Source: Bradyrhizobium sp. (lineage in GTDB: Bacteria > Pseudomonadota > Alphaproteobacteria > Rhizobiales > Xanthobacteraceae). Taken from it: DNA of 7,727 nt. Positions 1 through 6,675 of the stretch are shown piece by piece. Position 1 is the stretch's first letter; the number at the start of each line of letters is the position of its first letter. Location of the stretch: assembly GCA_028290165.1 (NCBI GenBank), contig JAQGKJ010000685.1:1-7727 (forward strand), in the 5' to 3' direction. The notes under the pieces are model-generated. The model was not told the origin of the DNA. It did no database searches and saw only the letters and a program-made list of their open reading frames with translations. The translations under genes were made by a program, and so were the position numbers.

Positions 1-2
1 CA

Positions 3-94
3 CGTCATGCCCGGGCTTGTCCCGGGCAGCCACGTCTTTTTTCTGGTTGACGCGAAGGAAGTCGTGGATGGCCGGGACAAGCCCGGCCATGACG
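3..94. repeat. Paired palindromic intergenic repeat, copy 1
   Basis: Two 32-base arms (3-34 and 63-94) are reverse complements at 29 of 32 positions and flank a 28-base spacer. Each arm also folds alone: 9-15 pairs with 21-27 around a CTTGT loop, and 70-76 pairs with 82-88 around ACAAG. Two of the three arm-to-arm mismatches (arm positions 8 and 24) are partners in that small stem and change together, C-G in one arm and G-C in the other. The spacer has a run of six T at 37-42. The same architecture recurs at 4742-4832. I remember similar palindromes as dispersed between genes in Bradyrhizobium relatives, comparable to REP/BIME elements elsewhere. The role is unknown; transcript end, mRNA stabilisation or a non-autonomous mobile unit are all possible. 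Confidence 0.88.
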
Positions 95-150
95 ATGTAG
101 ATACTTTCGTGTCGCTTCCAAGAGTCCTGTAGCCTCGGTAAGCCCGCCCC

Positions 151-1020
151 ATGACCACGCTGTTCACCATCCTGTTCGACGGCGTCGCCTACGGCATGCT
201 GCTGTTCGTGCTCGCCTGCGGTCTTGCCGTCACGCTCGGGCTGATGAATTTTGTCAATCTCGCCCATGGCGCATTTGCCATGACGGGCGGCTATGTCTGC
301 GCGGCGCTGGTGAATCAATCCGGCTGGCCGTTCTTCGCCGGCCTGCCGCTGGCGTTTGTCGCCAGCGCATTGATCGGTGTGGTGCTGGAGCGCTCGCTCT
401 ATCGTCATCTCTACAATCGCAGCCACCTCGATCAGGTGCTGTTCTCTGTCGGGCTCGTCTTTATGTCGGTAGCCGCCGTCGACTACATCATGGGATCGTC
501 GCGGATATTCATAAAACTTCCCGCAGCGCTCGAGGGGCAGATCGATTTCTTCGGCGTCGGCATCGGCCGCTACCGGCTGATGATCATCGTGATCTGCGGA
601 TTGCTGACCGCGGGCCTGCAATTGGTGCTGGCGCGCACGCGGTTCGGGAGTCGGTTGCGCGCCGCGGTCGACGATCCCCGCGCGGCAAGCGGCCTCGGCA
701 TCAACGTGCCGCAGGTGTTCGCCTTCACCTTCGCATTCGGCTGCGGCCTGGCTGGTTTGGGCGGCGCGCTGAGCGCGGAGATTTTGGGGCTCGATCCGTA
801 TTTTCCGCTGAAATTCATGATCTACTTCCTGATTGTGGTGACCGTCGGCGGCTCCTCCAGCATCACCGGACCGTTTCTGGCTTCGCTGTTGCTCGGCATC
901 GGCGACGTCGCCGGCAAGTATTACGTGCCCAAGATGGGACCGTTTGTGATCTACACCATGATGATCGTGATCCTGATCTGGCGCCCGAACGGCCTGTTCG
1001 GCCGCACTGCGGCCCGTTGA
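151..1020 (+). CDS. livH: Branched-chain amino acid type ABC transporter permease, LivH family
   Basis: Inner-membrane permease subunit of a HAAT-family (Liv-type) ABC importer that would pair with the LivM-like product of the next gene to form the translocation pore. The 289-residue protein is hydrophobic throughout and has the usual LivH length. It shows the family's GLMNFVNLAHGAFAMTGGY block (residues 30-48), the cytoplasmic coupling loop around 161-189 (RFGSRLRAAVDDPRAASGLGI), a VGGSSSITGP segment near 232-241 and the terminal IWRPNGLFG motif (276-284). ATG 151 is chosen because the conserved N-terminal helix starts right after it; only a weak Shine-Dalgarno-like GGTAAG lies at 137-142. 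The stop overlaps the possible TTG start of livM. The substrate is unknown: Liv-type systems move branched-chain and other amino acids, amides or aromatic acids, and no binding protein is visible. Confidence 0.94.
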   Translation: MTTLFTILFDGVAYGMLLFVLACGLAVTLGLMNFVNLAHGAFAMTGGYVCAALVNQSGWPFFAGLPLAFVASALIGVVLERSLYRHLYNRSHLDQVLFSVGLVFMSVAAVDYIMGSSRIFIKLPAALEGQIDFFGVGIGRYRLMIIVICGLLTAGLQLVLARTRFGSRLRAAVDDPRAASGLGINVPQVFAFTFAFGCGLAGLGGALSAEILGLDPYFPLKFMIYFLIVVTVGGSSSITGPFLASLLLGIGDVAGKYYVPKMGPFVIYTMMIVILIWRPNGLFGRTAAR

Positions 1021-1028
1021 GCGTGACG

Positions 1029-2060
1029 ATGAGCGCGCAAGCCGACGTCGGATATCACGCCAGGCAGCACGCACGCTGGCACTGGAGCGAGATCGCGTTC
1101 TGGATTCTCGCACTGGCCTGCGCATTCCTGTTCCCCTCCCGCTACCTGATCATGACGGATATCGTGCGGCTGGCATTGTTTGCGCTCTCCCTCGATCTGA
1201 TCCTCGGCTACGCCGGCATCGTCTCCCTCGGCCACGCGGCGTTCTTCGGCGTCGGCGCCTATTGCGTGGGATTGCTTGCCTTGCACGGCATCATCACCGA
1301 GCCGGTACTGGCGCTGGTCGCAGCCGGCCTCGTCGCGATGGCGCTCGGCTTTCTCACCAGCTTCCTGGTGATCAGGGGCGCCGACCTGACGCGTCTGATG
1401 GTGACGCTCGGGATCGCGTTGCTGCTGGAAGCACTGGCGGAACGTTTCTCAAACATCACGGGCGGCACCGACGGGCTGCAGGGCATCGAGATGCAGCCGA
1501 TCCTCGGACTGTTTGCGTTCGATATGTTCGGCAAGGTCGGGTTCTTCTACTGCATTGCCGTGCTGTTCCTGCTGTTCCTGCTGGCGCGGCGGATCGTGCA
1601 CTCGCCGTTCGGTCTCTCACTTCGCGCCATCAGAAACAATCCGCTGCGGGCGGCTGCCATCGGCATCCCCGTCAACAAGCGCCTGATCGCGATCTATACG
1701 CTCGCCGCGTTCTATGCGGGCATCGCCGGCGCGCTGTTCACCCAGAGCACGGCGCTGGCTTCACTCGATGTGTTCTCATTCGAGCGCTCCGCCGATCTGA
1801 TGTTGGTGCTGGTGATCGGGGGCACCGGCTATCTGTACGGCGGATTGATCGGCGCGGTGGTGTTTCGAATGCTGCAGGAAGTGTTTTCGACCATCACGCC
1901 GCAAGACTGGCAGTTCTGGATCGGCCTCGTATTGGTCGTGATCGTGCTGGTCGGCCGGGCGCGCCTGCATCGCTGGGCGTTGTGGCTGCCGAACCTGATC
2001 ATCCGGCAACTCGGCGGCCGAAAGGCGATCGTGGCCGCTCCCGAGAGCGACGCGCCATGA
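1029..2060 (+). CDS. livM: Branched-chain amino acid type ABC transporter permease, LivM family
   Basis: Second inner-membrane permease of the importer, 343 residues from ATG 1029. A short polar N-terminus (about residues 1-20, rich in His and Arg) precedes the membrane segments. Family hallmarks are GYAGIVSLGHAAFFGVGAY (60-78), the EAA-like coupling loop FGLSLRAIRNNPLRAAAIGI (194-213) that should contact the ATPases, and LVIGGTGYLYGGLIGAVVF (261-279). The tail after about 310 is basic and cytoplasmic. Start choice is uncertain: in-frame TTG 1017 and GTG 1023 also exist, and TTG 1017 would overlap the livH stop as TTGA, a translational-coupling arrangement. None has a strong Shine-Dalgarno, so the ATG is preferred by default. 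The stop overlaps the livG start by four bases (ATGA), indicating coupled translation in one operon. Confidence 0.93.
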   Translation: MSAQADVGYHARQHARWHWSEIAFWILALACAFLFPSRYLIMTDIVRLALFALSLDLILGYAGIVSLGHAAFFGVGAYCVGLLALHGIITEPVLALVAAGLVAMALGFLTSFLVIRGADLTRLMVTLGIALLLEALAERFSNITGGTDGLQGIEMQPILGLFAFDMFGKVGFFYCIAVLFLLFLLARRIVHSPFGLSLRAIRNNPLRAAAIGIPVNKRLIAIYTLAAFYAGIAGALFTQSTALASLDVFSFERSADLMLVLVIGGTGYLYGGLIGAVVFRMLQEVFSTITPQDWQFWIGLVLVVIVLVGRARLHRWALWLPNLIIRQLGGRKAIVAAPESDAP

Positions 2061-2809
2061 CCTTCGCGCTGGAAACCAAAGGGCTGGAGAAGCAATTCGG
2101 CGGACTTAAAGTCACCCGCGATGTTTCGCTTCGTATCGAGCAGGGCGCCCGCCACGCCTTGATCGGCCCGAACGGCGCCGGCAAGACCACCGTCATCAAC
2201 CTCCTGACCGGCGTGCTCAGGCCCAATGGCGGGCGCATTCTATTGCAAGGAAACGACATCACGGAGCTCCCCGTGCATACGCGGGTGCTGCGCGGGCTTT
2301 CGCGCACTTTCCAGATCAATCAGCTCTACGCCGATTTGACGCCGCTCGAGACCATCGGGCTTGCGGTGTCCGAACGACTCGGCCGCGGCGGCGACTGGTG
2401 GCGGACGATGGGCACGCGCGACGACGTCAACGCCGAGATCGCGGAAAATCTCGCGCGCTTCCATCTGCTCGACGTGATGAACGAGCTGACCGCGACATTG
2501 CCCTACGGCAAGCAGCGCCTCCTGGAGATCGCGGTCGCGATTGCCGCCAAGCCGCGCGTATTGCTGCTGGACGAGCCCGCCGCCGGCGTTCCCGAAAGCG
2601 AGCGCCACGATATCCTGGCGGCCGTGGCAGCCTTGCCGCAGGATATCACCGTGCTGTTGATCGAGCACGACATGGATCTGGTGTTCTCGTTTGCCGACCG
2701 CATCTCGGTGCTGGTCAATGGCGCGCTGCTAGTCGAAGGGCCTCCCGACCAAGTGGCACGCGACCCACGGGTCAAGGCGGTCTATCTCGGCGAGGCCGCC
2801 GATGGCTGA
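2057..2809 (+). CDS. livG: ABC transporter ATP-binding protein, LivG family
   Basis: Cytoplasmic ATPase subunit, 250 residues, that with LivF powers the LivH/LivM pore. Visible elements: Walker A GPNGAGKTT (37-45), Q-loop Gln86 in RTFQ, a signature-region LPYGKQR (148-154), Walker B LLLDEP (169-174) with Glu173, and the switch His204 in IEHD. The ABC signature is divergent: common LivG proteins read L-S/A-Y-G-Q-Q-R, whereas here a Pro and a Lys take two of those places. The D-loop region is AAGVPESE, where AAGxNPxE is usual. ATG 2057 overlaps the livM stop by four bases. The reading frame stays open far upstream to 1262, but that extension lies out of frame over livM and lacks ABC character, so it is not part of the gene. 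A GAGAG at 2043-2047 is a weak ribosome-binding candidate. Confidence 0.94.
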   Translation: MTFALETKGLEKQFGGLKVTRDVSLRIEQGARHALIGPNGAGKTTVINLLTGVLRPNGGRILLQGNDITELPVHTRVLRGLSRTFQINQLYADLTPLETIGLAVSERLGRGGDWWRTMGTRDDVNAEIAENLARFHLLDVMNELTATLPYGKQRLLEIAVAIAAKPRVLLLDEPAAGVPESERHDILAAVAALPQDITVLLIEHDMDLVFSFADRISVLVNGALLVEGPPDQVARDPRVKAVYLGEAADG

Positions 2810-3518
2810 TTTGCTCCGCATCGAGAACCTGCGCGCCGGCTATGGCGAAGCGGTGGTACTGTCCGACATGTCGCTGCGTCTGGCCGAAAGCCAGGTGCTG
2901 GCGTTGTTGGGCCGCAATGGCACCGGCAAGACCACGCTGATCAATTCGATCGTTGGGGTTACCCGCCGTTTCGGGGGAACCATCAGCCTTGGCGGGCTGG
3001 ACATCACCGGAATGCGGCCGGACCAGCGGGCGCGGGCGGGCATGGGCTGGGTGCCGCAGGAGCTCAACATTTTTCGTTCGCTGACTGTGGAAGAGAATAT
3101 GACCGCGGTCGCCCAGCCGGGACCGTGGACGGTTGAAAAGGTCTACGAGATGTTTCCGCGATTGAAAGAGCGCCGCAACAATTTCGGCAATCAGCTCTCC
3201 GGCGGCGAGCAGCAGATGCTGGCGATCGGCCGCGCGCTCACGCTCAATCCACGGGTATTGCTGCTGGACGAGCCGACCGAGGGGCTCGCCCCGATCATCG
3301 TCAAGGAACTGCTCCGGGCGCTCGGCACCATCACCCGCGCCGGAGGCATCTGCTCAATTATTGTCGAGCAGAATGCACAAAAGATTCTGGGGCTAGCCGA
3401 CCGCGTTGTGATATTGGAGCGCGGCGCGATCGTCCATGACGCGGCCAGTGCCGCCCTGAAGGCCGATCCCGCGGTGCTCGAACGCTTTCTCGGCGTCTCC
3501 AGCGCTGCGGCACATTAG
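2802..3518 (+). CDS. livF: ABC transporter ATP-binding protein, LivF family
   Basis: Second cytoplasmic ATPase of the importer, 238 residues, the normal LivF length. Motifs in order: Walker A GRNGTGKTT (37-45), Q-loop Gln86 in WVPQ, canonical signature LSGGEQQ (132-138), Walker B LLLDEP (153-158) and the IVEQNA segment (187-192), where Gln-Asn stands in place of the switch histidine. That replacement is characteristic of LivF proteins and does not mean the protein is inactive. The canonical LivF signature beside a divergent one in LivG suggests the two ATP sites of the heterodimer are not equivalent. ATG 2802 lies inside the end of livG (8-base overlap), with a GAGG ribosome-binding sequence at 2792-2795. 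It is the last transporter gene. After its stop at 3516-3518 there is a 79-base gap with a dyad repeat before the MetE-like gene. Confidence 0.94.
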   Translation: MADLLRIENLRAGYGEAVVLSDMSLRLAESQVLALLGRNGTGKTTLINSIVGVTRRFGGTISLGGLDITGMRPDQRARAGMGWVPQELNIFRSLTVEENMTAVAQPGPWTVEKVYEMFPRLKERRNNFGNQLSGGEQQMLAIGRALTLNPRVLLLDEPTEGLAPIIVKELLRALGTITRAGGICSIIVEQNAQKILGLADRVVILERGAIVHDAASAALKADPAVLERFLGVSSAAAH

Positions 3519-3522
3519 CTGT

Positions 3523-3572
3523 CTTGACGCGTTTCCTTGACGCGAACCGGTACCCACTTCGCTTGAAAACGC
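3523..3572. repeat. Interrupted dyad element between livF and the metE-like gene
   Basis: An imperfect palindrome: GCGTTT at 3529-3534 pairs with AAACGC at 3567-3572, and further in GCGAA at 3542-3546 pairs with TTCGC at 3558-3562. A KpnI-like GGTACC palindrome sits near the centre (3549-3554). The left side also has a 9-base direct repeat, CTTGACGCG, at 3523-3531 and 3536-3544. From memory, elements with an ACCGGTACCCACTTCGC-like core are frequent between genes in Bradyrhizobium relatives, so this is probably a dispersed repeat and not a private operator. It could still affect how much transcription passes from the liv genes into the next gene. Confidence 0.6.
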
Positions 3573-3584
3573 TCTGAAAATCCC

Positions 3585-3589
3585 GGGAG
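3585..3589 (+). promoter_or_regulatory. Ribosome binding site of the metE-like gene
   Basis: GGGAG lies eight bases before ATG 3598, followed by an A-rich stretch. It is the best Shine-Dalgarno match on the plus strand here and fixes the start of the MetE-like gene. It suggests that gene is translated independently of the tightly coupled liv genes. Confidence 0.75.
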
Positions 3590-3597
3590 AAAAAACC

Positions 3598-4716
3598 ATG
3601 CAAAGAACAAAAGCCCCCTTCCGTGCCGACGAGGTCGGCAGCCTGTTGCGGCCGCCGAAGATCAAGGAGGCGCGGGCCAAACTGGCGAAGGGCGAGATCT
3701 CGGCCGACGATCTACGCAAGGTCGAGGACATGGAGATCGAAAAGGTCGTGCACAAGCAGGCCTCGATCGGCCTGAAACTCGCGACCGACGGCGAATTCCG
3801 CCGCTCGTGGTGGCATTTTGACTTTCTCAGCCATCTCATCGGCTGCGAACTGTTCCACCCCGATGAGGGTATCCAGTTCGCCGGCGTCCAGACCCGGCAT
3901 GAGGCGGTGCGCGTGATCGGCAGGCTCGATTTCCCCGACAGTCATCCGATGCTCGCGCATTTCAAGTTCCTGAAGAAGCAGTGCGAGGTCGCGCATGTCA
4001 CGCCGAAGATGACGATCCCTTCGCCGGCGGTGCTGCATTTCCGGGGCGGCCGCAACTCGATCGCAAAGCAGGTCTATCCCGAACTCGATGTATTCTATGA
4101 AGACCTCGCGAAAACCTACCGCAAAGCGGTGAAGGCGTTCTACGACGCCGGCTGCCGCTATTTGCAGTTCGACGACACCGTATGGGCCTATCTCTGCTCA
4201 CAGGAGGAACTGAAGAAAGCGCGCGAGCGCGGCGACAATCCCGATGGCCTGCAGGAAATCTACGCCCGCGTCATCAATTATGCGATCGCCGAACGGCCCG
4301 CCGACATGACCATCACCACCCATGTCTGCCGCGGCAATTTCCGCTCCACCTGGATTTCGTCCGGCGGCTACGAGCCGGTGGCCGAGACCATGCTGGCCGG
4401 CACCAATTACGACGGCTATTTTCTCGAATATGATTCGGAGCGCGCCGGCGGCTTTGAGCCGCTGCGCTATTTGCCGAAGGGCAACAAGATCGTGGTGGTC
4501 GGCGTCATCACCTCCAAGAGCGGCGCACTCGAGAAAAAGGACGACATCAAGCGGCGGCTGGAGGAAGCCTCCAAATACGCGCCGCTGGATCAGCTCGCGC
4601 TATCGCCGCAATGCGGCTTTGCTTCAACGGAAGAGGGCAACATCCTCAGCGAAGAGGAGCAGTGGGCAAAGCTGAAGCTCGCGGTCGATATCGCCAGGGA
4701 AGTGTGGGGGAAGTGA
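3598..4716 (+). CDS. MetE-like cobalamin-independent methyltransferase (catalytic-domain-only form)
   Basis: A 372-residue cytoplasmic enzyme of the UROD/MetE-like barrel superfamily, about half the length of full MetE and matching its C-terminal catalytic half. The zinc ligands expected from MetE are all in place: His242 and Cys244 in HVCRGN, Glu277 in YFLEYD, and Cys339 in PQCGF. LATDGEFRR (61-69) and LQFDDTVWA (189-197) match the substrate-binding acidic segments of the family. Such proteins are usually annotated as 5-methyltetrahydropteroyltriglutamate-homocysteine methyltransferase. Catalytic-domain-only homologues (YxjG/YxjH-like, core-MetE, epoxyalkane:coenzyme M transferase) act on varied thiols and methyl donors, so the exact reaction is not established. 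The N-terminal half that helps MetE use polyglutamyl folate is absent. Co-direction with livHMGF 79 bases upstream suggests it may process the imported compound or make methionine from it; this is inference. Confidence 0.88.
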   Translation: MQRTKAPFRADEVGSLLRPPKIKEARAKLAKGEISADDLRKVEDMEIEKVVHKQASIGLKLATDGEFRRSWWHFDFLSHLIGCELFHPDEGIQFAGVQTRHEAVRVIGRLDFPDSHPMLAHFKFLKKQCEVAHVTPKMTIPSPAVLHFRGGRNSIAKQVYPELDVFYEDLAKTYRKAVKAFYDAGCRYLQFDDTVWAYLCSQEELKKARERGDNPDGLQEIYARVINYAIAERPADMTITTHVCRGNFRSTWISSGGYEPVAETMLAGTNYDGYFLEYDSERAGGFEPLRYLPKGNKIVVVGVITSKSGALEKKDDIKRRLEEASKYAPLDQLALSPQCGFASTEEGNILSEEEQWAKLKLAVDIAREVWGK

Positions 4717-4741
4717 CTGCGAGCTAGCCGAGATAAAATTT

Positions 4742-4832
4742 CGTCATCGCCGGGCTTGACCCGGCGATCCATCTTTTTGAAGTCCTTTTTCGTGAAGTTA
4801 GATGGATACGCGGGTCAAGCCCGCGTATGACG
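4742..4832. repeat. Paired palindromic intergenic repeat, copy 2
   Basis: Arms at 4742-4773 and 4801-4832 (32 bases each) flank a 27-base spacer, the same plan as copy 1. Each arm carries its own hairpin: 4748-4754 with 4760-4766, and 4808-4814 with 4820-4826, both with a five-base CTTGA/TCAAG loop. The arms differ at six positions (7, 8, 9, 23, 24, 25), which are exactly three base pairs of the small stem; every change is compensated (C-G to A-T, G-C to C-G, C-G to G-C). The outer CGTCAT and the ATCCATC segments match perfectly. The spacer shares a T-run followed by a CGYGAAG motif with copy 1. It lies between two convergent genes. Confidence 0.9.
4748..4778 (+). terminator. Possible transcription terminator in the left arm of repeat copy 2
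   Basis: A 7-bp GC-rich stem (4748-4754 with 4760-4766) is followed, after seven bases, by TTTTT at 4774-4778, 32 bases beyond the MetE-like stop. The distance between stem and T-run is longer than in a standard intrinsic terminator. The whole 91-base double palindrome could also end transcription from both sides between the convergent genes. This call rests on position and shape only. Confidence 0.35.
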
Positions 4833-4867
4833 TCGAACGGGTGGTGCGACCTGGCTCTCTGAGCCCC

Positions 4868-6580
4868 TCACTTCTCCGCCAGATAAACCTCGCCGAGCAG
4901 CGAAGAGTTCGACCACGGCACCTGTTTGTTCTTTGTCGTCGATACGACTTCGGCGCGCACGCGTGTCAGCATCTGCTGCACTTCAAGCCCGGGCGTGCCG
5001 ATATGACGCGACAGCGCCGCCGAGAACGGGCTGTTGGCGCCTTCGCCGTCGAGCGCCACCTTTCCGGGCGCGGTGGCGAATGCGATCAGCGTCCCCGCAC
5101 CAAGCGTTGCGCCGATGCCGAGCGCGGTCGGCGCCGCCAGTCCCGATCCGGCTTCGATCGCGCGGTCCGGCGCCGCGGAGGCGACGACCTGTGGCTCCAG
5201 CGGATTGTTGCGGCAGGCGTCGAGGATCAGGATGTTGGTGCGGACCTGGTCGTCGAGGCCGGCCAGGATCGTATCCATGTCGATCATCCCGTCGGTGATC
5301 TTGGCGCCGGCATGCAGTTCTACATCCACCGGCACGAGGTAGTTGCGACCGTCGATCTGAACGCCGTGGCCGGCATAATAGACCAGCGCCACCTGCGAGC
5401 GCGCGGCGTCGCGCAGGAAATCGCGGGTCGTCTTCTGCATCGCGGCGCGGTCGAGATCGATCCCTTCCGAGACGGCAAAGCCGATGTCGCGCAAACTCTT
5501 CGCGACCGAACGTGCGTCGTTGGGCGGATTGGGCAGTGCCTTGACATGGGCATAGGCGCCGTTGCCGATCACCAGCGCGACGCGCCGGCCGGCGCTCGTG
5601 CCAGCCGCTGTCGCCGGCGTCGTCGTCACCGTTTCCTTCTGGTCCGACGGCGCTGCCGGCGCCGTTTGCGATGGCGGCGAAGAAGGCGCAACCGGGTCCG
5701 ACAGCAGGGACAATCGAACCTTGGCGGTCGCCTGGTTGGCCTTGCTTCCGGCATCTGACGCGAGGCCCGCAAGCGTGGCGTTGAAATCCTCCCTCGCGTG
5801 CTCGAAATCGCCGTTCGCCTCGTAGGCGAGGCCGCGCTGGATATAGGCCGATATCAGGACGCTGTTCGGCGGCGTCATGACGTTGACCGGTACGTTGGCC
5901 TTCGCCAGCCTGATCGCCTCTGTGCCGTCGGCGATGGCGCGCTCGTAGTTGCCCTTGGCACGCCAGATCACGGTGCGGTTGACCAGCGGGGAGGGCAAGG
6001 CCGGATCGAACCGGATCGCGTCATTGATATCGGCGAGCGCACCGTCGAGATCGCCGAGCGCCTGCCTGGCGGAGCCGCGGTTCTGATACGAATACGCATT
6101 CTTGGGCATCAGCCGGATCGCCTCGTCATAGCCCGCGATCGCGCGAGGATAATCGCCCTTGGCGCGCCAGGCGTTGCCGCGGTTGTGAAAAATGCTGCCG
6201 CTGGGCGGGCCGATCCGCAGCGCGTCGTTGAAGTCTGATATCGCGATGTCGTATTCGCCTTTGTCGAAATAGGCGGAGCCGCGCATATTGTGGAGCGGCT
6301 GATTGGATTTCAGGCGCAGCGCTTCGGTAGTGTCTGTGATCACCCTGGCGTAGTCGCCCTTCTTGTTCCAGCCGACCGCGCGCCAGAAATGGACGGTTGC
6401 GAGTTGCTCGCCGGAGAAGACTTTCAGCGCGATGATCTTGTTGCAGGCGTCGATCTGCTGGTCGGGCGGAGTGCCTTCGCTGGTGCAGAGCGGTCCGAGT
6501 TGCGAGCGCGATTGCGCGAAGACAGGCCCCGCCCACAGCGCCGCTGCGACCAAGGCGAGCGTAACAATCGAGCGGCGCAT
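4868..6580 (-). CDS. Exported TPR protein with C-terminal caspase-like (peptidase C14) domain
   Basis: A 570-residue protein. Residues 1-22 form a Sec signal peptide (MRRS, hydrophobic core, cleavage after VFA), so it should act in the periplasm. Cys32 and Cys46 could form a disulfide. About six TPR-like units follow (roughly 60-92, 95-126, 127-160, 161-194, 195-228, 239-272; repeated KGDY..AI..Y.EAIRL pattern). A Pro/Ala/Ser/Thr-rich linker (about 295-330) leads to the caspase-like domain (331-568), which opens with RRVALVIGNGAY. The catalytic dyad is intact: His405 in YYAGHG and Cys456 in LDACRNNP. TLIAFATAPG (497-506) is the usual segment after the catalytic Cys. Bacterial homologues of this type (orthocaspase-like) usually prefer basic residues; the substrate is unknown and TPRs probably recruit partners. 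Start 6580 is chosen for the signal peptide and a GGGGA at 6585-6589; the frame stays open to 7096, but upstream residues overlap the divergent gene. Confidence 0.9.
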   Translation of the reverse strand: MRRSIVTLALVAAALWAGPVFAQSRSQLGPLCTSEGTPPDQQIDACNKIIALKVFSGEQLATVHFWRAVGWNKKGDYARVITDTTEALRLKSNQPLHNMRGSAYFDKGEYDIAISDFNDALRIGPPSGSIFHNRGNAWRAKGDYPRAIAGYDEAIRLMPKNAYSYQNRGSARQALGDLDGALADINDAIRFDPALPSPLVNRTVIWRAKGNYERAIADGTEAIRLAKANVPVNVMTPPNSVLISAYIQRGLAYEANGDFEHAREDFNATLAGLASDAGSKANQATAKVRLSLLSDPVAPSSPPSQTAPAAPSDQKETVTTTPATAAGTSAGRRVALVIGNGAYAHVKALPNPPNDARSVAKSLRDIGFAVSEGIDLDRAAMQKTTRDFLRDAARSQVALVYYAGHGVQIDGRNYLVPVDVELHAGAKITDGMIDMDTILAGLDDQVRTNILILDACRNNPLEPQVVASAAPDRAIEAGSGLAAPTALGIGATLGAGTLIAFATAPGKVALDGEGANSPFSAALSRHIGTPGLEVQQMLTRVRAEVVSTTKNKQVPWSNSSLLGEVYLAEK

Positions 6581-6584
6581 CAGA

Positions 6585-6589
6585 TCCCC
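6585..6589 (-). promoter_or_regulatory. Ribosome binding site of the caspase-like gene
   Basis: On the minus strand GGGGA lies four bases before ATG 6580, a slightly short spacing. Together with the signal peptide that begins at this ATG it decides the start over in-frame upstream codons. Confidence 0.6.
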
Positions 6590-6675
6590 GCGTATCAAGT
6601 AGCCTGCACTGGTTTGTTGCCGCCGCTGGACCTGCGGTTCAAGGCTCCATTTGTCATTGCCGGCATTTCCCAAGA

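Noticed and set aside
3..94. CRISPR or tandem-repeat reading of the palindromes
   Set aside because: Only two arms face each other with one spacer, in inverted orientation, and the two elements are more than 4 kb apart.
95..150. Promoter for the liv genes directly upstream of livH
   Set aside because: No convincing -35/-10 pair is seen. The operon promoter may lie upstream of the window, ahead of an unseen gene.
1262..2056. Long upstream extension of the livG frame giving a 515-residue protein
   Set aside because: It lies out of frame over livM, is rich in Arg/Ala/His with no domain character, and ABC homology starts only at ATG 2057 in an ATGA overlap.
2398..2940. 180-codon plus-strand open frame across the livG-livF junction
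   Set aside because: It is an Arg-rich shadow of two genes with complete ABC motifs in the other frames.
4802..5758. 318-codon plus-strand open frame opposite the caspase-like gene
   Set aside because: Composition is dominated by Arg, Gly and Ala, as expected from the antisense of a GC-rich gene; it starts inside the palindromic repeat and has no recognisable motif.
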